From JAUZPB01 sp037140715 (GTDB taxonomy: Bacteria > Bacteroidota > Ignavibacteria > Ignavibacteriales > SURF-24): a stretch of DNA of 12,750 nucleotides. Numbering within the stretch: position 1 is the stretch's first letter; each line of letters starts with the position of its first letter. Position numbers and translations under genes: made by a program. The notes beneath the pieces were generated by a model, which was not told where the DNA came from, searched no databases, and worked only from the letters and a program-made list of their open reading frames with translations. Location of the stretch: the NCBI GenBank assembly GCA_037140715.1, contig JBAXDX010000086.1, forward strand, positions 1 through 12,750. Reading direction: 5' to 3'. This document shows positions 6,752-12,750 of this stretch, piece by piece.

Positions 6752-8758
6752 ATGGGAATTAAAAATATTTTGTTCGGTATCGTTTTTCTTGTAGCAATGT
6801 CTCTGATTACGTATAACATAAGACGTCTTGTCAGTTTCCTGAAGGTCGGCAAAGGCGAAAACAGATTTGATAATATTGAAGAGAGATTAAATAATGTTAT
6901 AAAGATCGCGTTTGGACAATCAAAGCTTCTACGGGATCCGGTTGCAGGAATTATTCACTTCCTGATATTCTGGGGATTTACTTTGTTCTTATTTGCCCTG
7001 GCTGAAAGTATAATCCAGGGATTTTATTCTCCTTTTACATTCCAATTCCTTGGCCCGGTTTATTACGCTATAACGGCAGTCCAGGATTTATTTGGAATTA
7101 TTGTAATCATTTCGGTTATCATCGCTTTATACAGAAGAATAATTTCGAAAATTCCCAGACTTGAAGCTGGTCAGAAAGGGAAGAGGGACGCAGTTACAAT
7201 TCTTTGTATGATACTGGCGGTTGTTATTTCAATGTATGGAATGAATATCGCGCTGGTAGCATCGCATAACTTCCGGCTTGGTGAGTGGGAAGTAAGACCG
7301 GTCTCATCGGCAATCGCTCCTGTTTTATTTAGCGCAAATTCAGTAGTTGCGCCTGTTATGTTTGAATTATTCTGGTGGTTTCATATACTCTTTGTTCTGG
7401 CATTTTTGAACTGGCTTCCTTATTCAAAGCATCTTCATATATTATCTTCAATTCCAAATGTATTTTTTTCGGGATTGGAAGATAGAAAGAACGTTCTTCA
7501 GCCTTTGGATCTGGATGATGAGACAGTCGAAACATTCGGCGTGGCGGATATAGAACACCTGACATGGAAGCAGATGCTTGACGGCTATACTTGTACGGAA
7601 TGCGGAAGGTGCGTTGATGTATGCCCCGCTAATAATACAGGGAAAGCTCTTTCTCCCAGAAAGATTATGGCTGACATCAGGAAACGAACGATGGAAAAAG
7701 CTCCCATATTAGCTGATCCAAACGCCATGAAGGAAAATAACCCTTTACTTGAAAATCATCTTGTGCATGATTTTATTACTCCCGATGAATTATGGGCCTG
7801 CACTACCTGTATTGCCTGTGTTCAGGAGTGTCCTGTAATGATAGAGCATGTTGACTCAATAATTGACATGAGAAGAAACCTGGTTCTTACAGAGGCGCAA
7901 TTCCCGCCCGAATTAAATCAGGTATTTAAACATCTTGAGACGAATTTTACTCCATGGGCGTTTAATCCTCAGGATAGGGCGAACTGGGCTGAAGGGCTGA
8001 ATATCAAAACGATGGCAGAGGATAAAGACTGCGACCTGCTTTTTTGGGTTGGATGCGCAGGTTCTTTTGACCAGAGATATCAAAAAGTTTCGAAAGCATT
8101 TGCTAATTTAATGCAAAAAGCTAATATTGACTTTAGAATTCTCGGAGTTGAGGAGAAATGTAATGGCGATACGGCACGAAGACTCGGCAATGAATATCTT
8201 GCCCGGATGATGATGCGGGAAAATATTGAAACTCTTAACGGTTATGGTGTAAAGAAAATCGTTACAGCCTGCCCGCATTGCTATAATTCTCTAAAGAAAG
8301 AGTATCAGCAGTTCGGAGGTAATTTTGAAGTCCTGCATCATACTGAACTTATTCAGGAAATGATTCGCGGACGTAAGATTCAGTTTAAGGATGAATCAGT
8401 ACAGCAGAAGGTTACGTATCATGATTCATGTTACCTTGGAAGGTATAATAACATTTATGATTCGCCGCGTAATTCGCTTGCAAAGATTAAAGGACTTGAG
8501 CTGGTTGAAATGCCACGAAATAAAGACCGCGGGTTCTGTTGCGGAGCCGGCGGTGGAAGAATGTTTCTTGAGGAAACTGAAGGGACAAGAATCAATGAAG
8601 AAAGAACAAGAGAAGCGCTGGAAACGAATGCGGACGTAATAGCATCAGCCTGCCCATTTTGTATGACCATGATGATTGACGGTGTTAAGTCTTTTGATAA
8701 AGCCGATGAGGTCGTGGTTAAGGATATTGCAGAAATTGTACTCGAAAATATAGTGTAA
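6752..8758 (+). CDS. Membrane (Fe-S)-binding oxidoreductase, ETF:menaquinone oxidoreductase type (NarI-like + 4Fe-4S + CCG domains)
   Basis: 668 residues. The N-terminal ~235 residues form a NarI-like cytochrome b domain of five to six helices, with candidate haem ligands His69, His211 and His227/His229. A dicluster ferredoxin module follows: C281-x2-C284-x2-C287-x3-C291-P and C350-x2-C353-x2-C356-x3-C360-P. The C-terminal half has two HdrB/GlpC-type cysteine-rich domains: Cys435, Cys470 (CNGD in place of CCG) and ACPHC 507/510; then Cys560, CCG at 596-597 and ACPFC 634/637. This architecture matches proteins proposed to pass electrons from electron-transfer flavoprotein, reduced by acyl-CoA dehydrogenases, to membrane menaquinone. 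No etfAB or acyl-CoA dehydrogenase gene is adjacent, so the partner is inferred. Other possibilities are HdrD-like or lactate/glycolate oxidoreductase subunits. AGGAT lies just before the ATG. Confidence 0.9.
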   Translation: MGIKNILFGIVFLVAMSLITYNIRRLVSFLKVGKGENRFDNIEERLNNVIKIAFGQSKLLRDPVAGIIHFLIFWGFTLFLFALAESIIQGFYSPFTFQFLGPVYYAITAVQDLFGIIVIISVIIALYRRIISKIPRLEAGQKGKRDAVTILCMILAVVISMYGMNIALVASHNFRLGEWEVRPVSSAIAPVLFSANSVVAPVMFELFWWFHILFVLAFLNWLPYSKHLHILSSIPNVFFSGLEDRKNVLQPLDLDDETVETFGVADIEHLTWKQMLDGYTCTECGRCVDVCPANNTGKALSPRKIMADIRKRTMEKAPILADPNAMKENNPLLENHLVHDFITPDELWACTTCIACVQECPVMIEHVDSIIDMRRNLVLTEAQFPPELNQVFKHLETNFTPWAFNPQDRANWAEGLNIKTMAEDKDCDLLFWVGCAGSFDQRYQKVSKAFANLMQKANIDFRILGVEEKCNGDTARRLGNEYLARMMMRENIETLNGYGVKKIVTACPHCYNSLKKEYQQFGGNFEVLHHTELIQEMIRGRKIQFKDESVQQKVTYHDSCYLGRYNNIYDSPRNSLAKIKGLELVEMPRNKDRGFCCGAGGGRMFLEETEGTRINEERTREALETNADVIASACPFCMTMMIDGVKSFDKADEVVVKDIAEIVLENIV

Positions 8759-8799
8759 CTTTATTAATCTAAATTAATTTTATAAACGGAGGCTTAAAA

Positions 8800-8997
8800 A
8801 TGAAGAATAAGTATGTAGAACTATCAAAATTTGTACAGAGTCTTGAATCAGACGTACAAAAGTTTGCTGAAAAAGGACAGGCTGCCGCAGGCACAAGGTT
8901 GCGTAAAGGCTTAAGCGAACTAAAAAAACTTGCGCAGGATATGCGTAATGAAATCCAGAACATCAAGAACGAAAGAAAAGACAAACCTGACGCATAA
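8800..8997 (+). CDS. Histone H1-like (Hc1-type) nucleoid protein
   Basis: 65 residues, a small helical basic protein. The central AAGTRLRKGLSELKKLAQDMRNEIQ segment is the characteristic part of the Bacteroidota/Chlamydia Hc1-like family (the KAAGTRxRKxLxELKKLAQ pattern); the end is lysine-rich (KNERKDKPDA). Expected to bind DNA in the nucleoid, though function in this lineage is not well established. An excellent GGAGG (8788-8792) precedes the ATG, suggesting high expression. It starts 41 bases after the oxidoreductase gene, with no terminator between, and is followed by a strong terminator. Co-transcription with the oxidoreductase is possible, but an own promoter in the AT-rich gap cannot be excluded. 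Confidence 0.88.
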   Translation: MKNKYVELSKFVQSLESDVQKFAEKGQAAAGTRLRKGLSELKKLAQDMRNEIQNIKNERKDKPDA

Positions 8998-9016
8998 GTA
9001 GTTTGTTTTGTAAATT

Positions 9017-9051
9017 AAAAAGGCTGAAGATTATCCTCAGCCTTTTTTTTT
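9017..9051. terminator. Bidirectional Rho-independent terminator between convergent genes
   Basis: An 11-bp perfect stem, AAAAAGGCTGA (9017-9027) with TCAGCCTTTTT (9037-9047), has a 9-base loop and a T-run to 9051. The A-run on the left supplies the U-tract for the opposite strand, so it can end both the histone-like transcript and the minus-strand membrane protein transcript. Confidence 0.93.
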
Positions 9052-9059
9052 GATAAAGA

Positions 9060-9902
9060 TTAGTCCTGCCAGGGCTTTATCGTTTCAACTGATTTCTGTT
9101 GTTTTTCCATCTTGTTATAGTCAAGCTCGCTGCCAAACAGACTATGAGGAATCATGTAAACGGCAGTAAGCAAAACCGCCGCAAATAATGCCCACGCTTC
9201 AGGGCGTTTGGCTTTATATAACGCTATTAGTGCGATAAGCCATCCTGCAAGTGCGATAAGTGTTTTATTATCTGTTAAATCAGTCCCAAATGGAATCCCT
9301 GTCCAGAGCGCGTTGAAGGCGTAAAGCTGGGTCAGAGGTCCTAATACCATTCCGCCAATGATTAAGAATCCAAGCGTCCAGAAAGTTAGTTTTTTCAGAT
9401 TATAACCCTTGTTAAAGAACTCCAGCCCCGTCCTTGTTGATAATAACATAGTCCCGAACATAGCTATTATATGAGGAATGAGAATCCATGGCGGAACATC
9501 TCCTTTAAACCTGATTACAATATTCTGTTTCTCAGGCATCTTAAGCTGTTTATCTCCGTTGGTTAATACTACAAAATATTCGAGTTTACCGGCGGACGGC
9601 TGTTTGGGTAATTCAGCGACAAGCTTCCCCTCTGTCTGCCCCATTTTGACAACGGTAAAACTGTCTGTTGTCTTATATCTTTTCCATTTAAGAACACCTT
9701 CAGTTGTCATACTGCTGACCGGGACAATAACAGATGCATTTTCACTGCAACTATGGCTGCGTTCAAATTTATACCTGATACTGTTGTTATCAAATTCAGA
9801 TGTGCCGCTCAGAGGGTAAGTAGGACCTGTTACTCTCTGATAATATGCCGTAATAATTGTTATAACGAAGGACAGGATCCAGAACAAAACTGTTTTTTTC
9901 AT
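9060..9902 (-). CDS. Membrane protein of unknown function with periplasmic beta-rich domain
   Basis: 280 residues from the ATG at 9902, chosen because GGAG lies 11 bases upstream and the protein then begins MKKTVLFWILSFVITIITAYY, a typical signal anchor. The frame stays open to an ATG at 10004 (314 residues), but the extra residues would be a second hydrophobic stretch with no ribosome site. After the anchor (about 4-21), residues ~22-137 are polar and strand-rich (GPTYPLSG, VLKWKRYKT, KLEYFVVLTNGD), likely a periplasmic Ig-like domain. Four helices follow at about 139-157, 173-192, 213-229 and 236-253, with histidines at 144 (PHIIAMFG) and 253 (IPHSLFGS) at helix ends. I do not recognise the family. 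The paired histidines could bind haem or metal, but that is speculation. Convergent with the histone-like gene, divergent from the Crp/Fnr regulator. Confidence 0.75.
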   Translation of the reverse strand: MKKTVLFWILSFVITIITAYYQRVTGPTYPLSGTSEFDNNSIRYKFERSHSCSENASVIVPVSSMTTEGVLKWKRYKTTDSFTVVKMGQTEGKLVAELPKQPSAGKLEYFVVLTNGDKQLKMPEKQNIVIRFKGDVPPWILIPHIIAMFGTMLLSTRTGLEFFNKGYNLKKLTFWTLGFLIIGGMVLGPLTQLYAFNALWTGIPFGTDLTDNKTLIALAGWLIALIALYKAKRPEAWALFAAVLLTAVYMIPHSLFGSELDYNKMEKQQKSVETIKPWQD

Positions 9903-10139
9903 AACGCAGATAACTCCATTAATTTTGAAATGGAAAAGTAATAAAAAAAAACTGAAAAATATAGCTGGATACAGGGGGATGTTCATGTATATTACAGTTA
10001 TCATCTCTCATAAGAACATCAGGGCTGTAGAATTTTGAAAAAAAATGTTATATTAGCGTTTAATAAGTATGCAAATTTTTATCTGAGCCTGATATATGGT
10101 AAAGAGAACGATGACTATTATTAATTCAAGGGGAACAAT

Positions 10140-10826
10140 ATGACAACTTCGTTATCTGATTTCTTACTGGATGTCCCGATTTTTGCAGAGCTTGATCAGG
10201 AGACATTAGAAAAGATAAGCAGTATTGGTAAGAGAAAGATATATGAGAAAGATACAGTTATTCTGATGGAAGAAGATTCCGGTTCGGCTCTGTTTGTCAT
10301 TATAAGTGGCAAAGTAAAAGTCTCCCGCACAAATAATGAAGGCCGTGAGGTTATTCTTACTTTACTTGGCGAAAGAGATTTCTTTGGAGAGATGGCAATT
10401 CTTGACGGACTGAAACGTTCGGCAAGCGTAATTGCACTTCAGCAGTCGGAACTTTTTATAATTCAGCGCTATGATTTCCTTAATCTTCTTAAATCATATC
10501 CGGAAGTATCAATTTCGTTGCTTCAGGAACTGACTTTGCGGCTTCGCGGTGCCGATACGAAGATTAAATCGCTCTCTCTTAGAGATGCCGAGGGCAAAGT
10601 AGCCTCGGTTATTCTTCAACTGGCTGATGATATTGGCAAAATAAAGCAGGGCATAGTTGAAATTGAGAAACTTCCGCTCCAGCGGGACCTGGCTAATATG
10701 GCCGGCACATCGCGTGAGACAATTTCAAGAACAATTCACTCATTTACTAAAAAAGGACTCCTTGAGTTTGACGGAACTAAGCTCAGGATATTAAATTATG
10801 AAAAATTCAAGGCGAATTTTGGTTAA
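10140..10826 (+). CDS. Crp/Fnr-family transcriptional regulator
   Basis: 228 residues. The cNMP-binding domain (about 10-125) contains the cassette DFFGEMAILDGLKRSASVIA, with both the Glu and the Arg-Ser pair expected for cyclic-nucleotide contact. A dimerisation helix (about 125-145) is followed by a winged helix-turn-helix (about 175-215) with the recognition segment DLANMAGTSRETISRTIHSF, typical of the Crp family. There are no N-terminal cysteines for an Fe-S cluster, so it is not an oxygen-sensing FNR; cAMP or another ligand is more likely. GGGG at 10130-10133 is a good ribosome site. Its divergent partner is the unknown membrane protein, and the shared 237-base gap is a natural place for autoregulation, though no clear palindromic Crp box is visible. 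A PHP phosphoesterase follows 33 bases downstream, probably co-transcribed. Confidence 0.94.
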   Translation: MTTSLSDFLLDVPIFAELDQETLEKISSIGKRKIYEKDTVILMEEDSGSALFVIISGKVKVSRTNNEGREVILTLLGERDFFGEMAILDGLKRSASVIALQQSELFIIQRYDFLNLLKSYPEVSISLLQELTLRLRGADTKIKSLSLRDAEGKVASVILQLADDIGKIKQGIVEIEKLPLQRDLANMAGTSRETISRTIHSFTKKGLLEFDGTKLRILNYEKFKANFG

Positions 10827-10859
10827 ACGGGGTCTTCTTATTTATTTACCAGGCTATTA

Positions 10860-11690
10860 ATGACAGGCAAAATAGATTTACATTTACATACTACTTGTTC
10901 TGACGGGGTATATACTCCTGTTCAGGTAGTTGGCATGGCCCGGGCAGCCGGACTTGATATTATCTCAATTACTGATCATGACAACCTGGCCGGTGTTAAG
11001 GTTGCTATAGAGTTCGGTAAGCAGATTGGAGTCGAAGTTATCCCGGGTGTTGAAATAAGTATTGATATTGAAGACAAAGAAGTTCACCTGCTTGGTTATT
11101 TTATAGATATTTACAATGATGAATTTCAGAAGTACCTTAGTTTTTTCCGTGAAGAAAGATATAACCGTGCCTGCCGCATTGTAAAGAAGCTGAATAAACT
11201 CGGAGTTGCGCTTACGATTGACAGCGTGATGGCTAAAGCAAAGAGCGGTGCTGTCGGGCGGCCTCATATTGCCCAGGTTTTGATAGAAGCCGGTTACGCA
11301 ACCAGCTTTTATGAAGTTTTCGATAAATATATCGGCAACTGTTGCCCTGCTTTTGAGCATAAGATTCACGTCTCTCCGCAAAGTGCCTTAAAGCTTATCA
11401 GCGATGCCGGCGGATTATCGTTTATTGCTCACCCGGGGTATCTTTCAGAGAATATACTTACCAGCCTCATTCAATCCGGTATTGACGGAATAGAAGTAAT
11501 TCATCCGTCTCATAAACAGAATCAGGTTGAACATTACCGCGGCATAGTAAACGAGTATTGCCTGCTTGCTTCGGGCGGCTCGGATTTCCATGGCGGCAAA
11601 AGAGATGATGAACAGAACCTGGGCAGGTATAACATTCCCACTTCATACGTTGCTACAATGCGCAAGATGCTGATAAAACACAGGGATTGA
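10860..11690 (+). CDS. PHP-domain phosphoesterase (RNase AM / nucleoside-3',5'-bisphosphate phosphatase-like)
   Basis: 276 residues, near the length of E. coli YciV (RNase AM, formerly TrpH). The PHP metal-binding motifs are all present: DLHLHTTCSDG (His8, His10, Asp15), TDHD (Asp39, His40), GVEIS (Glu65), GRPHIA (His136), AHPG (His191) and GSDFHGG (Asp242, His244). These bind a trinuclear metal centre. Characterised relatives hydrolyse 3',5'-bisphosphonucleotides and act as 5'-3' exonucleases in rRNA 5'-end maturation; that role is inferred here. The ATG at 10860 overlaps a TAA (TAATG) and has AGG at 10851-10853. It lies 33 bases after the Crp/Fnr gene on the same strand. No strong terminator follows. 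Confidence 0.92.
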   Translation: MTGKIDLHLHTTCSDGVYTPVQVVGMARAAGLDIISITDHDNLAGVKVAIEFGKQIGVEVIPGVEISIDIEDKEVHLLGYFIDIYNDEFQKYLSFFREERYNRACRIVKKLNKLGVALTIDSVMAKAKSGAVGRPHIAQVLIEAGYATSFYEVFDKYIGNCCPAFEHKIHVSPQSALKLISDAGGLSFIAHPGYLSENILTSLIQSGIDGIEVIHPSHKQNQVEHYRGIVNEYCLLASGGSDFHGGKRDDEQNLGRYNIPTSYVATMRKMLIKHRD

Positions 11691-11846
11691 GTTAATTGGT
11701 TTTTAGTTCTTAATCTAAAGTTATGAATTCTGCCCCGTTGTATAAACTGACCGTTTCATTGCCACGCGTTTTAACGCAGGGAAGACCGGGACCGGAAGGC
11801 GGGGAGCATAGTAATTGATTTATCTAATAAAAAGGAATAACAGAAT

Positions 11847-12314
11847 ATGTACAAAATAGTTGAGGGAAAGCTTTCGGCTAAAGATTATAAGTTCGCAATC
11901 ATTATCAGCCGCTTCAATGATTTCATCGGAAACAAACTTCTTGAAGGAGCGCTCGACTGCCTGGTACGTCATCACGCGGATAGCGGGAATATTGAAATAA
12001 TCAAAGTGCCCGGCGCGTTTGAGATACCGCTGGTGGCGGCTAAGCTTGCGGAAAAAAAGAAGTATGACGCTGTTATCTGCCTCGGTGCTGTGATCCGTGG
12101 CGCAACTCCCCATTTTGATTATGTCGCCTCTGAAGTAAGCAAGGGAACAGCTCAGATTTCACTTAAATACAGTCTGCCCGTAATATTCGGAGTGCTTACT
12201 ACCGATACAATCGAGCAGGCGATTGAACGTGCCGGCACTAAATCAGGCAACAAGGGCTGGGATGCCGCTTTAAGTGCTATCGAAATGGCCGACTTACTAA
12301 AGAATCTTGCATAA
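11847..12314 (+). CDS. ribH: 6,7-dimethyl-8-ribityllumazine synthase
   Basis: 155 residues, standard for the enzyme that condenses 5-amino-6-ribitylaminouracil with 3,4-dihydroxy-2-butanone 4-phosphate, the penultimate step of riboflavin synthesis. Diagnostic segments: SRFN (21-24), KVPGAFEIP, LGAVIRGATPHFDYVA with the catalytic His89, and FGVLTTDTIEQAIERAG followed by GTKSGNKG, which binds phosphate. It should assemble as pentamers or 60-mers in the cytosol. AGGA at 11833-11836 is a fair ribosome site. No other rib gene is nearby. The 156-base upstream gap has a GC-rich patch, but I could not match it to the FMN riboswitch consensus, so FMN control is not claimed. Confidence 0.97.
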   Translation: MYKIVEGKLSAKDYKFAIIISRFNDFIGNKLLEGALDCLVRHHADSGNIEIIKVPGAFEIPLVAAKLAEKKKYDAVICLGAVIRGATPHFDYVASEVSKGTAQISLKYSLPVIFGVLTTDTIEQAIERAGTKSGNKGWDAALSAIEMADLLKNLA

Positions 12315-12634
12315 CTTACTCTTCTTTCTCTGGTTTTTTCCATATCCATATATCTCATTTCCTCCCAATGGGATTAAAGGCTCCGGGCAACCGGAGCCGG
12401 ATATGGTTTTATTTCAGATGTCCGCTTCCTGATTAATCCGGATATGTTCATTTGTTCAGTGATTTACCTGCTGACAGAGCAAAATAGCCAGGCGGAGGAC
12501 TCCTTTCCCTTTCATACTCTTACTCATAATCCTGTTCATACTCATTTTCTTTTAAGCGGGTAAGATTAAGAGCATGATTATGATTAAGAGAATCGGGCGG
12601 GCAGGCGGAATAAGTTTCTATGACATACTTCCCG
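12315..12634. other. Intergenic region after ribH with hairpins
   Basis: No supported complete gene. Contents: a GNRA-capped hairpin at 12379-12398; an imperfect long-range inverted repeat, CTCTTACTCATAATC (12517-12531) with GATTATGATTAAGAG (12576-12590), one mismatch in 15; a short repeat of GATTAAGAG near 12564 and 12582; and a 12-base arm (12617-12628) inverted relative to the start of the tandem repeat. The last 60 bases may already be the 5' end of the repeat-containing frame described separately. Confidence 0.6.
12379..12398. terminator. GNRA-capped hairpin, possible ribH terminator
   Basis: GGCTCCGG (12379-12386) and CCGGAGCC (12391-12398) pair perfectly around a GCAA tetraloop, a very stable fold, 65 bases after the ribH stop. 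A weak T-tract (TTTTATTT at 12407-12414) begins 8 bases after the stem, farther than in a classical terminator, so the terminator reading is only moderately supported. Being palindromic, the hairpin would form on both strands. Confidence 0.45.
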
Positions 12635-12750
12635 GGTGTAAGGTATGTCATAGAGCCTTCAACGGGTCAATGGCCAGGTGCAAAGTATGTCATAGAGCCT
12701 TCAACGGGTCAATGGCCAGATGCAAAGTATGTCATAGAGCCTTCAACGGG
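12574..12750 (+). CDS. Possible partial ORF encoding a 14-residue CxxCH repeat
   Basis: An ATG at 12574 (or 12580) opens a frame that stays open for 59 codons to the window edge, so the gene, if real, is incomplete. After about 21 residues, the tandem DNA repeat reads as CKVCHRAFNGSMAR repeated every 14 residues, with CxxCH at residues 22-26, 36-40 and 50-54. Three differences between DNA units are silent in this frame (TGT/TGC, AAG/AAA, AGG/AGA); only the first-unit edge (GGG/AGG) changes a residue. CxxCH is the haem c attachment motif, but no export signal is evident at the N-terminus, so a zinc-binding or purely chance reading is also possible. No good ribosome site is seen. I do not recognise a family. 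Confidence 0.3.
   Translation, partial: MIMIKRIGRAGGISFYDILPGCKVCHRAFNGSMARCKVCHRAFNGSMARCKVCHRAFNG
12617..12654. repeat. Inverted repeat at the edge of the tandem array
   Basis: TCTATGACATAC (12617-12628) is the exact reverse complement of GTATGTCATAGA (12643-12654), the first 12 bases of the tandem unit, with CCCGGG in the 14-base loop. Every later unit carries the same right arm, so the left arm could pair with any of them. Confidence 0.8.
12635..12750. repeat. 42-bp direct tandem repeat, truncated by the window end
   Basis: The block beginning GTATGTCATAGAGCCTTCAA recurs at 12643, 12685 and 12727, exactly 42 bases apart, and the third copy is cut by the window end. The array can be traced back to about 12635. 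The only differences between units are at 12639/12681, 12642/12684 and 12678/12720, plus the first-unit edge at 12634/12676. There are no unique spacers, so it is a tandem array and not a CRISPR. The unit length is a multiple of three and two forward frames are free of stops. Confidence 0.95.

Noticed and set aside
9478..9819. 113-codon plus-strand frame opposite the unknown membrane protein
   Set aside because: The minus-strand frame has a signal anchor, membrane helices and a ribosome site; the plus-strand frame has none of these.
9903..10004. Upstream start at 10004 for the unknown membrane protein
   Set aside because: It adds a second hydrophobic stretch before a normal signal anchor and has no ribosome site, while the start at 9902 has GGAG.
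10140..10826. Oxygen-sensing FNR identity for the Crp/Fnr regulator
   Set aside because: The cysteines needed for an Fe-S cluster are absent.
10965..11381. 138-codon minus-strand frame opposite the PHP gene
   Set aside because: The plus strand carries every PHP metal-binding motif.
11691..11846. FMN riboswitch before ribH
   Set aside because: The conserved core segments of the FMN element could not be found.
12635..12750. CRISPR array
   Set aside because: The repeats are directly adjacent with no unique spacers and no cas genes are present; it is a simple tandem repeat.
12637..12750. Confident call of a multihaem c-type cytochrome from the CxxCH repeats
   Set aside because: The frame is incomplete, lacks a signal peptide and rests on an identical DNA repeat, so the motif repetition is not independent evidence.
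12620..12750. Alternative open frame from the ATG at 12620 reading YVIEPSTGQWP repeats
   Set aside because: The internal differences between repeat units change residues in this frame, whereas they are silent in the frame from 12574.

Overview
The window is an AT-rich bacterial chromosome segment, most likely from the Bacteroidota/Chlorobiota/Ignavibacteriota (FCB) group. This is an inference. It rests on an ssb gene directly followed by a GldE-type CNNM/CBS membrane protein, a small Hc1-type histone-like protein, an MCE lipid-binding protein, and mixed use of weak and strong Shine-Dalgarno sequences. I see no rRNA, tRNA, IS element, phage gene or CRISPR array.

Layout. Bases 73-3301 are a plus-strand run: ssb, a TTG-started CNNM/CBS/CorC_HlyC protein, an 18-codon mini-ORF, an MCE/MlaD-like protein and acpS. 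Bases 5152-3367 are a compact minus-strand operon, read right to left: a divergent HisA-family barrel, a lone cyclic-nucleotide-binding domain and a universal stress protein; the last two overlap. Bases 5153-5814 hold no convincing gene but do hold a strong GC-rich hairpin. bioY (5815-6390) follows, with a clear terminator (6412-6462). A structured leader precedes a large membrane Fe-S oxidoreductase of the ETF:menaquinone-oxidoreductase type (6752-8758), followed by the histone-like gene (8800-8997) and a bidirectional terminator. Facing them is a membrane protein of unknown function (minus, start taken as 9902). Divergent from it are a Crp/Fnr-type regulator (10140-10826) and a PHP phosphoesterase (10860-11690). 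ribH (11847-12314) comes next. The last 430 bases contain hairpins and a 42-bp tandem repeat that runs off the window.

How the genes relate. Most are housekeeping or central metabolism: DNA repair and replication (ssb), lipid transport and acyl-carrier activation (MCE protein, acpS), cofactors (bioY, ribH) and respiratory electron entry from acyl-CoA oxidation (Fe-S oxidoreductase). Two separate cNMP-domain proteins suggest nucleotide or stress signalling.

The points most worth a second look are three. The terminal 42-bp repeat can be read as a 14-residue CxxCH-containing peptide repeat, and the differences inside the array are almost all silent in that frame. The HisA-family protein lacks an aspartate that is normally catalytic and sits with stress/signalling genes. 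The intergenic hairpins at 5434-5472 and 6617-6734 look like structured RNA or regulatory DNA.
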